Source: Pseudomonas fluorescens (GTDB lineage: Bacteria > Pseudomonadota > Gammaproteobacteria > Pseudomonadales > Pseudomonadaceae). Taken from it: DNA of 32,421 bases. Below the pieces are notes generated by a model. The model saw only the letters and a program-made list of their open reading frames with translations, ran no database searches and had not been told where the DNA came from. Of this stretch, positions 6,603 to 13,796 are shown one piece after another; positions within the stretch are counted from its first letter, which is position 1; each line of letters begins with the position of its first letter. Where the stretch lies: contig NZ_CABVHY010000051.1 of assembly GCF_902497875.1 (NCBI RefSeq), positions 1 through 32,421 of the forward strand, in the 5' to 3' direction. Made by a program: the position numbers and the translations under genes.

Positions 6603-7667
6603 ATGAAACAAAACACGCAATGTGAAAAGCCCATAGAAATCGAGGTACTTACATTCACGGACATGCAAGCCAAGTGGCTGGAATCCAGTGCGATTGAAAT
6701 GGCCAGGGCTGGAGGTCCGCAGTCAGCCGGATCAACGTCAATCGCCGGCTGTTGCGCCGCCTGTATTGAAGCAAACTTCACCGCACAGCAAGCCCATGCA
6801 TGCCATCTCTACGCCAGAGGGGGATTGTCGGCGTTAGTGTTCCAAGGCCTGCTTGCCCCAACTGACGATGTCCCACCCACAACGCTTCCCTCCCTCCACG
6901 AACTGGAGGAAGACTTTCACTGCATGCACCTGGCATCGCGCAATCAAATCCTTTTAAAACTCGTCCAGCACACTGCGTTTGCCTACGATATCGATAATAA
7001 AGGAAAGATTGTTCGGCTGGTCGGCAACTTTAAAGGCGGCGGCAAGGAAAAGCTCAGCCATGAAGACTGTGCACAGCGGATAGAGCTGAGTTCACATGCC
7101 GGGCTTCGCCTTGGCCCGCATACAGAGGCGCCTTATCATTGCTCGATAAACGCTGTTAATGGTCACTCTCCCGCACCCTCCGCACTCATCCTGACCGCGC
7201 GCTGGAATCCTGAAAACCAGCCGACGTGTGTCATACCCGCGGGCCAAGTCATCAGCAAAATCGGCGCCCTTTCAGCGCTGGCGCTGACCTCAAACTCGTT
7301 CAACTACTCACGCAGCGATTCCTTTATTACTGAAAAAGGTGAAGACGGGGTCGACGTATCCATTCTCTGTTTCGATGAAAACGGTTCATTTGCGTTGAGA
7401 TACAACGCTTATCGCTTCTCCCTCAATGAACGCGCAAGCGACAGTGTAAAAGTTGCCTTTAGCCGATTCCGGGAAGAAATCGAGCACGCCGAAATGCTGA
7501 AGATTTCCTTGCAACCCACGACCGCCCTGCTCATTAACAACTGTCGAGCCTTACATTGCCGCGATGTCATTGAAGACAACCGGCGCTTGCTTGTTCGGCT
7601 GTTTGGTTATTCTCGGTTCGCCACCCCCATCGTCTTGAACAACGACCCTCTTTTAGTCCAGGGGTAG
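6603..7667 (+). CDS. TauD/clavaminate synthase-like Fe(II)/2-oxoglutarate oxygenase
   Basis: A 354-residue soluble protein. It has the iron-binding H-x-E pattern H173-T-E175 (GPHTEAPYH) and a distal histidine H318 in NNCRALHCRD, followed by R332 (RRLLVRL) where 2-oxoglutarate is usually held. This arrangement matches clavaminate synthase-like enzymes, several of which hydroxylate free or carrier-bound amino acids such as arginine or asparagine. The N-terminal 100 residues are Cys- and Ala-rich and not typical. AGGAG precedes the ATG. The TSUP transporter gene follows after 43 bp, probably in one operon. The pair lies between pykA and the enoyl-CoA hydratase, which are neighbours in P. aeruginosa, so it is an insertion. 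The substrate is unknown. Confidence 0.78.
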   Translation: MKQNTQCEKPIEIEVLTFTDMQAKWLESSAIEMARAGGPQSAGSTSIAGCCAACIEANFTAQQAHACHLYARGGLSALVFQGLLAPTDDVPPTTLPSLHELEEDFHCMHLASRNQILLKLVQHTAFAYDIDNKGKIVRLVGNFKGGGKEKLSHEDCAQRIELSSHAGLRLGPHTEAPYHCSINAVNGHSPAPSALILTARWNPENQPTCVIPAGQVISKIGALSALALTSNSFNYSRSDSFITEKGEDGVDVSILCFDENGSFALRYNAYRFSLNERASDSVKVAFSRFREEIEHAEMLKISLQPTTALLINNCRALHCRDVIEDNRRLLVRLFGYSRFATPIVLNNDPLLVQG

Positions 7668-7710
7668 TTCCCCGGCCATGCGCCAATTCGAATAATAGTA
7701 GGGAGTTATC

Positions 7711-8463
7711 ATGGGCGGTATTGATCTATCCATCCTCTTGAGCCTCACGGCTGTTGCAATGGTTGCCGGTTTTTTTGACGCTATCGCGGGCGGTGGCGGC
7801 CTGATTACCTTACCGGCCCTGCTGATTGCCGGTATCGACCCTCTCGCCGCGCTGGCGACCAACAAACTTCAGGCCGCTTCGGCGACGGTTTCAGCAACAG
7901 TAGCTTTTGCCCGAAAAGGCATTATCGAATGGCGTAGCGGTTGGCCAATGGCGGTTATGGCCCTGTGTGGAGGAGCCCTTGGCGCCTTATCAGTCAGCGT
8001 AGTGCCGCGTGCCGTATTAGAGGCAATAGTGCCCATTCTGTTGATAGCCGTCGCCATCTACTTCGCACTGACACCCAAACTCGACAATGACCAGAAGACA
8101 GCGAAAATCAGCCTTCTGGTTTTTTCGGTGACGATTGCACCTTTGGTGGGTTTCTATGACGGTGTCTTCGGACCGGGTGTGGGCTCGTTCTTCATGGTCG
8201 CGTTCGTCATTCTGATGGGCCAGGGCATTTTACGCGCCGTCTCGAACAGCAAACTGCTGAATGCCTCGAGCAACATTGGCGCGCTGATTGTTTTTTCCAT
8301 CAAGGGCACCATCATTCTGCCGATTGCCCTGTGCATGGCGGCAGGAGCATTCATTGGCGCACAATTAGGTGCACGATGCGCGGTACGTTTCGGTCCGCGA
8401 ATCATCAAGCCGCTGCTGATCATTGTGTGCTGCATCATGGCGGCCAAGTTACTGCTCAATTAA
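7711..8463 (+). CDS. TSUP (TauE/SafE) family membrane transporter
   Basis: A 250-residue inner-membrane protein with about eight hydrophobic segments. The N-terminal repeat carries the hallmark FDAIAGGGGLITLPALL, then PLAALATNKLQA. A related pattern recurs in the second half (GFYDGVFGPGVGSF; then AVSNSKLLNASSN), as in the YfcA/TauE/SafE family. Members export sulfite, sulfoacetate or other small organic anions. GGGAG lies before the ATG, and the gene is probably translated from the same transcript as the oxygenase 43 bp upstream. The simplest reading is that it moves the substrate or product of that enzyme. The cargo cannot be told from sequence. Confidence 0.88.
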   Translation: MGGIDLSILLSLTAVAMVAGFFDAIAGGGGLITLPALLIAGIDPLAALATNKLQAASATVSATVAFARKGIIEWRSGWPMAVMALCGGALGALSVSVVPRAVLEAIVPILLIAVAIYFALTPKLDNDQKTAKISLLVFSVTIAPLVGFYDGVFGPGVGSFFMVAFVILMGQGILRAVSNSKLLNASSNIGALIVFSIKGTIILPIALCMAAGAFIGAQLGARCAVRFGPRIIKPLLIIVCCIMAAKLLLN

Positions 8464-8544
8464 GGCAAACAGACGCAAAGTGGGTGGGGCTGATTGTCGG
8501 GCTTATACAGAAACTTGTGTGGGCATTGCTGACGTCTTCGCGTT

Positions 8545-8575
8545 CAAGCCCCCTCCCACAGTGTCCTTGTGGGAG
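8545..8575. repeat. REP-like element with hairpin
   Basis: CAAGCCCCCTCCCACA (8545-8560) is the inverse of the common Pseudomonas REP TGTGGGAGGGGGCTTG. Its end pairs with TGTGGGAG (8568-8575) to make an 8-bp stem with a 7-nt loop. It lies between the converging transporter and enoyl-CoA hydratase genes and may help end both transcripts. Confidence 0.65.
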
Positions 8576-8581
8576 ACAGAT

Positions 8582-9331
8582 TCAAACCCTGTTGAGAAAC
8601 CCCAACAACGCCGCAATCGCCTCCGGCGAGCGCAGCCGCTGGGTGAACAAGGCTCCCTCTTCTTCTATCACCTTGCGCAGTTGTTCGCGGTCCGGCGCTT
8701 TCATCAGTTGTTTACTGATCTGCACTGCATCCGGTGCCAGTTGTTCAAAGCGCAAGGCCATCTCGCGAGCCTTGGCCAATGCGGCGGCGCCGTCGGGCAA
8801 GGCAGCAGTGGCGATGCCCCAGGCTGCAGCCTGTTCACCATTGAATCCTTCGCCGAGCAGCAACAATTCGGCGGCTTTGGCCTGCCCAAGCAAACGCGGC
8901 AGAATCAGGCTCGAACCGAACTCTGGACATAACCCGAGGTTGACGAACGGCATGCGCAAACGAGCATCGCTGCTGACATACACCAGATCGCAGTGCAGCA
9001 ACAACGTCGTGCCAATCCCCACCGCGGCCCCGGCCACAGCGGCAATCACCGGTTTACGGCATTCGAGCAGGCTGCGCATGAAGCGGAACACCGGGCTCTC
9101 GAGGCTGCTCGGCGGCTGCTGGAGGAAGTCGGCGATGTCATTGCCGGCGGTGAAGCATTCGTTGCTGCCGGTGATCAGCACGGCGTTGATGTCAGGATCG
9201 CTATCGGCGTGTTCCAGGACCTCGGCCAGCTGGGTGTACATGGCGCGGGTCAGGGCGTTTTTCTTTTCCGGGCGGTTGAGGCGCAAGATCAGCAGCCCGC
9301 GTTCACGCTCCAGCAGTATGGCGTCAGTCAT
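8582..9331 (-). CDS. Enoyl-CoA hydratase/isomerase (crotonase) family protein
   Basis: A 249-residue crotonase-fold enzyme, syntenic with PA4330. Oxyanion-hole segments are visible: FTAGND at residues 60-65 and GAAVGIGTT at 101-109. PEFG at 136-139 holds the usual acidic residue. It probably hydrates or isomerises an acyl-CoA thioester in the cytoplasm; the exact substrate is not evident. The start codon lies only about 28 bp after a degenerate copy of the reductase stop codon (9360-9362). This suggests it was once the last gene of a sadC-reductase-hydratase operon and was cut off by the insertion at 9354-11300. Confidence 0.9.
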   Translation of the reverse strand: MTDAILLERERGLLILRLNRPEKKNALTRAMYTQLAEVLEHADSDPDINAVLITGSNECFTAGNDIADFLQQPPSSLESPVFRFMRSLLECRKPVIAAVAGAAVGIGTTLLLHCDLVYVSSDARLRMPFVNLGLCPEFGSSLILPRLLGQAKAAELLLLGEGFNGEQAAAWGIATAALPDGAAALAKAREMALRFEQLAPDAVQISKQLMKAPDREQLRKVIEEEGALFTQRLRSPEAIAALLGFLNRV

Positions 9332-9353
9332 GGTAAGTCTCGCGAAGGATAAT

Positions 9354-9535
9354 CAGCGCTCAACCACGGGGCAAGTATACGTCGGCCAGCAGTTGGTTGC
9401 GCGGCAGCCCCGCCAGGTACAGGCGTGACGCTGTCGGGGCTCCCGCAGGGTAAGGCCAGGGTTTGCCGGGAAACAAGCCGCAGTTGCGCCAAGGCCACCG
9501 GCAGTTCAGCCGCTGTCAGCAGTCCGATCTGCAGA
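9354..9535 (-). pseudogene. Degenerate copy of the 3' end of the ferredoxin-type reductase gene
   Basis: This segment repeats 11298-11500, the 3' end of the intact reductase, including the V-Y-L-P-R-G stop end. About ten scattered mismatches and one 14-nt deletion separate the two by eye, and the deletion shifts the frame. It has no start and cannot make a reductase. Its stop lies 28 bp from the enoyl-CoA hydratase start, so it probably marks the original reductase/hydratase junction. It abuts a pykA tail copy at about 9537. Confidence 0.88.
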
Positions 9536-9538
9536 TGA

Positions 9539-9684
9539 GTCAGCCAGGCCGCGTTCGACGAATTACTGAAAATCGGCGCGGTCGAGAAAGGCGACTGGGT
9601 GATCCTGACCAAGGACGACAGCTACCACACCACGGTGGCACCGACGGCATGAAGATCCTGCATGTCGGCGATCCGATGGTCTGA
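9539..9684 (+). pseudogene. Degenerate copy of the pykA 3' end
   Basis: The segment aligns with 5920-6066, the last 147 bp of pykA, ending with the same G-D-P-M-V stop. I count about 12 substitutions, many synonymous (for example GAG to GAA, CAC to CAT, GTT to GTC), plus a 1-nt deletion in the CACCAC stretch that breaks the frame. Mostly silent change suggests it diverged in a working gene of another strain before it was moved here and broken. A decayed pykA terminator follows. Confidence 0.9.
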
Positions 9685-9707
9685 GTTTCAGACAGCCGTA
9701 AAACAAC

Positions 9708-9738
9708 AGCCCCGCCGCTTCTAAGGCGAGGCTTTTTC
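9708..9738 (+). terminator. Decayed copy of the pykA terminator
   Basis: GCCCCGCC and GGCGAGGC form an imperfect stem followed by TTTTT. By position and sequence it copies the pykA terminator (6089-6123). It may still shield the delta-60 gene from upstream transcription. Confidence 0.65.
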
Positions 9739-9776
9739 GTTTTGATCAAGTAAGAACAAGCCTGAGGCACGTTGCC

Positions 9777-9796
9777 ACCTGTCAGTTCTGACAGTA
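9777..9796 (+). promoter_or_regulatory. lux/las-box-like palindrome before the delta-60 gene
   Basis: The 20-mer is ACCTGTCAGTTCTGACAGTA. CTGTCAG and CTGACAG pair perfectly around TT. It agrees at 16 of 20 positions with the P. aeruginosa lasB operator as I remember it (ACCTGCCAGTTCTGGCAGGT). A -10-like CTTAAT (9819-9824) begins 23 nt past the box, and the start codon is 142 bp downstream. Confidence 0.72.
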
Positions 9797-9937
9797 GACA
9801 AACCGCCCGCCAAACTCGCTTAATCGACTTCGTCCCTTGCTATCGCCGTCATCAAGGCTTTTTTTTGTGCTTGGCTTTTGCGGCCCGTCATTGGCAGCAA
9901 CTGACGGAAAACCAATTCTGGCTAAAGGAATAGAAAA

Positions 9938-11227
9938 ATGACCACAGACAAAACGCTTCCACCCCGCGCCGCTGGTTATCTTGATCCTGGTTTCGGAGAG
10001 CAACACGACGGCAAGGTGATTCTGTCCTTCCCCAATGTTCGCGATACTTCAGGCGAGTGCATCGCCGAAGGCCCTGACGGCAGAATCTATGTTGGCGGAG
10101 CCGTCGACGCCGAAGTTAATGAACATATACACAAGGCAGGTCTTGCCTGCCTGCGGAATGATGGCACCCCAGACCCTGAGTTTGGCAGTAATGGATTTGT
10201 GATCGTGCCTTTCGCACCGACACAAGACGCACACGTGCGTCAGATCCTTTTTCTGAAGCACGAGGGAGAGGACAAAATACTTCTTTGCGGCGTGAACACG
10301 AAAAACAGCGAGAATCTGCTGGCGCGCCTTCATGCTGACGGGCGCCTGGATAAAAAATTCGGTGATAACGGCTGCCTGACGATCCAACTGCCTTCAACTC
10401 TTGTGGAAAGCCCTGGGCTGCCGCCAGCACAAGTGGTGACCGCAAGTGATAGCGGCTCAGGCCACTGCACGTTGGCCGATGGAAAAATCTATGTCGTCAC
10501 GGAAATTTACATGCCGATCTGGATAGCCACGGTCGCAGTACTGATCCGGCTCAACAATGACGGCTCGCTTGATACCAGCTTCAACAATACCGGTTATGTA
10601 GCGGTTACCAATCAACATGGGGGCAATAGCATCATCAACGACGTTCTGGTGCAGAACGAAAAAATCACCGTGTGCGGAGCGCTTAACGGCAATGGCATGG
10701 TGGCTCGCCTCAAGGATGATGGCACTTTCGACGAAGAATTCGCCATCAAGGGGTTCGCGCTGCTCGCAGGGTCCGAGCTCACGTTCGAAAAGCTCACGCA
10801 GCATTCCGAGAAAGGTATTCTTGCTGCAGGTTGGGGGTCTTCTTACCAGGGCGTGCTGGCTTGCTTCACCGAGAACGGCCAACTCGAGCCAACATTCAAC
10901 GGTGGCAAGGTATTGTTTCAATCCTTCGGAGAAAGAAGCAAAGTCCTGTTCTATGGTGTCGGACAGGCCCATGGAAAAACCATCGCCTCAGGGAGGTTAA
11001 CGCAACCAGGCAATCGCCCCGAGTTCGTGGTGGCTCGTTACCTAAGTACTGGAATGCCGGATCTCGACTTTGGCAACGGAAAGGGTTGGAACTCTACCCG
11101 ATTCGAAAAGCATTTCACTGTCGCTAATGCCATGGCCCTACAAAAGGATGGGAAGGTACTGGTCGTCGGCGATTCCACCTCCCTCAGCGAGGCGGCCCTC
11201 ATCGCCCGCTTCCTGAACGACGCCTAG
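9938..11227 (+). CDS. Delta-60 repeat (DUF5122-type) beta-propeller protein
   Basis: A 429-residue protein built from about seven copies of a roughly 60-residue unit. Each has the delta-60 signature (A/G)RL-x2-DG-x-LD-x-x-FG-x-x-G: ARLHADGRLDKKFGDNG, IRLNNDGSLDTSFNNTG and ARLKDDGTFDEEFAIKG are the clearest, and the last copy ends in DLDFGNG. Units are separated by strands such as KILLCG and KVLVVGD, so a beta-propeller is likely. There is no signal peptide or catalytic motif. An AAGGAA site lies before the ATG. The gene sits in an insertion flanked by duplicated reductase ends and has its own lux-type box. A binding or surface role is possible; the function is not known. Confidence 0.85.
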   Translation: MTTDKTLPPRAAGYLDPGFGEQHDGKVILSFPNVRDTSGECIAEGPDGRIYVGGAVDAEVNEHIHKAGLACLRNDGTPDPEFGSNGFVIVPFAPTQDAHVRQILFLKHEGEDKILLCGVNTKNSENLLARLHADGRLDKKFGDNGCLTIQLPSTLVESPGLPPAQVVTASDSGSGHCTLADGKIYVVTEIYMPIWIATVAVLIRLNNDGSLDTSFNNTGYVAVTNQHGGNSIINDVLVQNEKITVCGALNGNGMVARLKDDGTFDEEFAIKGFALLAGSELTFEKLTQHSEKGILAAGWGSSYQGVLACFTENGQLEPTFNGGKVLFQSFGERSKVLFYGVGQAHGKTIASGRLTQPGNRPEFVVARYLSTGMPDLDFGNGKGWNSTRFEKHFTVANAMALQKDGKVLVVGDSTSLSEAALIARFLNDA

Positions 11228-11297
11228 GAATAGACGCTCCCTGAAAAGGCAACTTTCGCCCGCCGCGACAACGCCATAAATCGACGCGAATGAACAT

Positions 11298-11500
11298 CAG
11301 CGCTCAACCACGGGGCAGGTATACGTCGGCCAGCAGTTGGTTGCGCGGCAGCCCCGCCAGGTACAGGCGTCGGGCAAAGGCATCGACACTGTCGGGACTG
11401 CCGCAGAGTAAGGCCAGGGTTTGCCGGGAAACAAGCCGCAGTTGCGCCAGGACCACCGGCAGTTCGGCCGCTGTCAGCAGGTCGATCTGCAGGTTGGGAT
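11298..11500. repeat. Right copy of the duplication flanking the delta-60 insert
   Basis: This intact 3' end of the reductase gene is repeated in degenerate form at 9354-9535 in the same orientation. The two copies bracket the pykA-tail/delta-60 insert as direct repeats. They are far too long for a transposase target duplication and fit integration by homologous recombination. Confidence 0.85.
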
Positions 11501-12239
11501 AGTTCGCCGCCAGCGCTGCCAGGGGTTTAGCCAGATAATGCTCATCCGCATCATGGGCCAGGTGAATGACCCGGATGAGGCCGTGGTGATCCTGACGCAA
11601 TGCTTCGCGCAGTATGCCGAACAACGGCCCCAGGCCAGTACCGGCCGCCAGCAACCAGAGCGGTCGAGCCTGCCAGTCCGGATCGTAATGCAAAGCGCCG
11701 CCGCGCAGTTCGCCGAGGCGGATCGGGTCACCGATCTTGAACTGACGAGCCGCGTCGCTGAACTCACCGGATTGCCCACACTCCAGGTGGAACTCGAGAA
11801 AGCGGTCCTCTTCCGGCAAGCTGGCCAGTGAATACGGGCGTGCCACCTTGCCAGCCCACAACACCAGGTGTTGCCCGGCTTGATAACGCAGTGGCCGTTG
11901 CGGCTGCAAACGCAGGCGCAGAACGCTCGGGCTCAGCCAGTCGGCACCCACCACTTGTGCAGGTAAACCGTCGCACAAGGGGTCGAAGATTTCGATCTGC
12001 AAGTCCTCGACCACCTGACATTGACAGGCCAGGCGCCAACCGCATTGACGCTGTTCTACCGTCAGCGCATCCGGTTTGCTGTCACTCGGCTGGCCGCGCA
12101 GGCAGTGCACCAGGCACGCATGGCAACTGCCGGCCCGACAGCTGTAAGGGACCGCCACACCCGCCTGGTTCAAGGCATCGAGCAGATTGCTTCCCGCTGC
12201 CACCGACCACTGTCGTTCACCGACCCGTAATTCAGGCAT
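11304..12239 (-). CDS. 2Fe-2S ferredoxin domain-containing FAD/NAD(P)H reductase
   Basis: A 311-residue electron-transfer protein, syntenic with PA4331. The plant-type ferredoxin domain comes first: C34-RAGS-C39-HA-C42 and a later Cys, probably C72 in RLACQ, ligate the 2Fe-2S cluster. The FAD-binding motif RPYSLAS lies at 134-140 and the NAD(P)-binding GTGLGP at 200-205. The order resembles oxygenase reductase components that pass electrons from NAD(P)H to a partner; the partner is not encoded nearby. The start is the ATG at 12239, which overlaps the sadC 3' end by 8 bp, so translation is probably coupled. Confidence 0.92.
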   Translation of the reverse strand: MPELRVGERQWSVAAGSNLLDALNQAGVAVPYSCRAGSCHACLVHCLRGQPSDSKPDALTVEQRQCGWRLACQCQVVEDLQIEIFDPLCDGLPAQVVGADWLSPSVLRLRLQPQRPLRYQAGQHLVLWAGKVARPYSLASLPEEDRFLEFHLECGQSGEFSDAARQFKIGDPIRLGELRGGALHYDPDWQARPLWLLAAGTGLGPLFGILREALRQDHHGLIRVIHLAHDADEHYLAKPLAALAANYPNLQIDLLTAAELPVVLAQLRLVSRQTLALLCGSPDSVDAFARRLYLAGLPRNQLLADVYLPRG

Positions 12240-13350
12240 CGACGTTTTCCCAGGCCGCCGCGCAACGGTTGCGCCCGTCACGCTTGGCCCGATAGAGCGC
12301 CTGGTCCGCGCGCTGCAAGGCGTCATCCAGATCATCGCCGAGCTCAAGCAACGTCATCCCCGCCGACAGGCTCAGGCCCTGCACGCTCAGGCCGATCAAC
12401 TCGACATCAGTGAAGGCAACGCGCAGACGTTCGCAGCAGGAGGTCAGGCGCTCGGCATCACAATCGGGCAACAACACGACAAACTCCTCACCGCCGTAAC
12501 GGGCCAGAACATCGCCGTCGCGCAGGCAGGCGCTGGCAACGGCGGCAAAGGCCTGCAACACCTGATCGCCCGCCGCATGCCCATGGATATCATTGATACG
12601 TTTGAAATGATCCAGATCGATCAGCGCCAGGCCGTGGATGACATCGGCGTCCATCGTGTGCAATTCACGAGTGGTCAGGCGCAGAAAATGCCGGCGATTG
12701 AACAGCCCGGTAAGTTCGTCGGTGGCTACCAGGTCTTCGAGCTGGCGCATCATCCCGCGCAGGGTGTCCTGGTGAGCCTGCAGGGCGAAGCGCCGTTGGC
12801 GCATGCGCTGACGTGAGGCCTGGACGTAGCTGGCATAAAGGCAGAGCCACACCAGCACGATAAACAGCACACAGACTTGTAACGCCGCCAGTGCCGGGTC
12901 GGCCAATTCGAAGCGGTAACCTTCCCAGAGATTGATCCCGGCGAAACCGAAAAAAACCAGCGCGGCACAGCGCACGAATACCCGCCGCGGCAAGTGAAAC
13001 AGGCCGAACAACAGGATCAGTACATAGAACACCAGAAACGCGCCGCGGGCCGTGTCGAACTGGGCGATGAACCAGGTTTGCCAGGCCAGGCCCAGCACTA
13101 CTTGCACTTCGGTCAGGCTGGGGTCGACGAAGCGCAGATTGCGTCCGCGGAGAAATATCCCGAGCAAGGCAAACTGGCTGAGGACCACCAGCACCGTGGC
13201 AATCACTGCGCTGCTCATCGGCGCGCGATAGTGATCGCCGAGAATGGCCAGCCACAGCAGCAGCAACGCCAACCCATAGGTGCCCGCCGCCAGGGTGAAG
13301 CGCTTGAGTAACAGACGTTGTATGGCTGTATGGGTCAATCTTTGACTCAC
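12232..13350 (-). CDS. sadC: Membrane GGDEF diguanylate cyclase, SadC-like
   Basis: A 372-residue protein. About six hydrophobic segments (roughly residues 18-38, 47-66, 82-95, 105-119, 123-141, 157-175) precede a helical linker and a GGDEF domain. The active site is GGEEF at 286-290. RDGD at 277-280, exactly five residues before it, is the RxxD inhibitory site. It should make cyclic di-GMP at the inner membrane with product inhibition, favouring surface attachment as SadC (PA4332) does. The name rests on synteny and architecture. The start is uncertain: GTG at 13350 or TTG at 13338, neither with a good ribosome site. A 22-bp palindrome (13392-13413) lies upstream. Confidence 0.85.
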   Translation of the reverse strand: MSQRLTHTAIQRLLLKRFTLAAGTYGLALLLLWLAILGDHYRAPMSSAVIATVLVVLSQFALLGIFLRGRNLRFVDPSLTEVQVVLGLAWQTWFIAQFDTARGAFLVFYVLILLFGLFHLPRRVFVRCAALVFFGFAGINLWEGYRFELADPALAALQVCVLFIVLVWLCLYASYVQASRQRMRQRRFALQAHQDTLRGMMRQLEDLVATDELTGLFNRRHFLRLTTRELHTMDADVIHGLALIDLDHFKRINDIHGHAAGDQVLQAFAAVASACLRDGDVLARYGGEEFVVLLPDCDAERLTSCCERLRVAFTDVELIGLSVQGLSLSAGMTLLELGDDLDDALQRADQALYRAKRDGRNRCAAAWENVDA

Positions 13351-13391
13351 CGTGCAAAAGGAGGCTGAACGGGTTTCCTACCCTACGAGCC

Positions 13392-13413
13392 ACATACCAC
13401 TTTAGTGGTGTGT
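13392..13413 (-). promoter_or_regulatory. 22-bp palindrome upstream of the sadC operon
   Basis: ACATACCACT and AGTGGTGTGT pair over ten positions (one G-T) around a TT centre. It lies 42 bp before the proposed sadC start, where an operator would be expected. No T-run follows in either direction. It resembles no operator I can name. Confidence 0.4.
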
Positions 13414-13488
13414 CTGAAAAATGACTATTCAATTTTTGGATGGCCGGGTCTGACGTATTGCTGGCGGCGAATGGACCGACGCCAAGAT

Positions 13489-13584
13489 CAAAAGATCGCA
13501 GCCTGCGGCAGCTCCTACCGGGGATCGGCGAACCGACGGATAAACGCGGTCGGCGTAGGAGCTGGCGAAGCCTGCGATCTTTTG
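13489..13584. repeat. REPIN (paired REP elements)
   Basis: CAAAAGATCGCAGCCTGCGG at the left end and its near-inverse ending GCCTGCGATCTTTTG at the right end enclose inverted AGCTCCTAC / GTAGGAGCT segments. This is a very common fluorescent-Pseudomonas REPIN. It separates the divergent sadC and fumarase genes. Confidence 0.9.
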
Positions 13585-13667
13585 TCAGACACCTCGGGAT
13601 CCGCGTAGGGTGGTGATATGCGACCTTCGTTTATCCACCAGCGGGTGTGCCCAAGCCTTTGGCGGGT

Positions 13668-13673
13668 TATACT
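13668..13673 (+). promoter_or_regulatory. Candidate -10 element for fumarase
   Basis: TATACT matches the sigma-70 -10 consensus at five of six positions. No convincing -35 hexamer lies 16-18 nt upstream, so an activator may be needed. Transcription from here would include the long hairpin at 13719-13761 in the leader. Confidence 0.35.
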
Positions 13674-13718
13674 GCCGCGCCTTTTTAGCGTCGCGCCAGC
13701 ATGCCCGGCGTGCCTTAA

Positions 13719-13761
13719 AAGGTGTTTTCAGTGACCAGATCCACCCGACTGAAGACACCTT
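13719..13761 (+). promoter_or_regulatory. Long hairpin in the fumarase 5' leader
   Basis: AAGGTGTTTTCAGT (13719-13732) pairs with ACTGAAGACACCTT (13748-13761): 14 pairs, one of them G-U, with a 15-nt loop. It ends 35 bp before the fumarase ATG and leaves the GAGGAG ribosome site free. There is no U-run directly after the stem, so it is not a simple terminator. It may stabilise the mRNA or bind a regulator. Confidence 0.55.
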
Positions 13762-13796
13762 ATTAAATGTTCCCGTCTTATAGAGGAGCGCGACTC

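Noticed and set aside
8331..9428. 365-codon plus-strand open frame across the transporter end and the enoyl-CoA hydratase
   Set aside because: Ser/Arg-rich shadow frame that overlaps two better-supported genes and a REP element.
9328..9612. 94-codon minus-strand frame as a real gene
   Set aside because: It covers the degenerate reductase tail and part of the pykA tail copy in frames disturbed by the deletion; it is a relic, not a gene.
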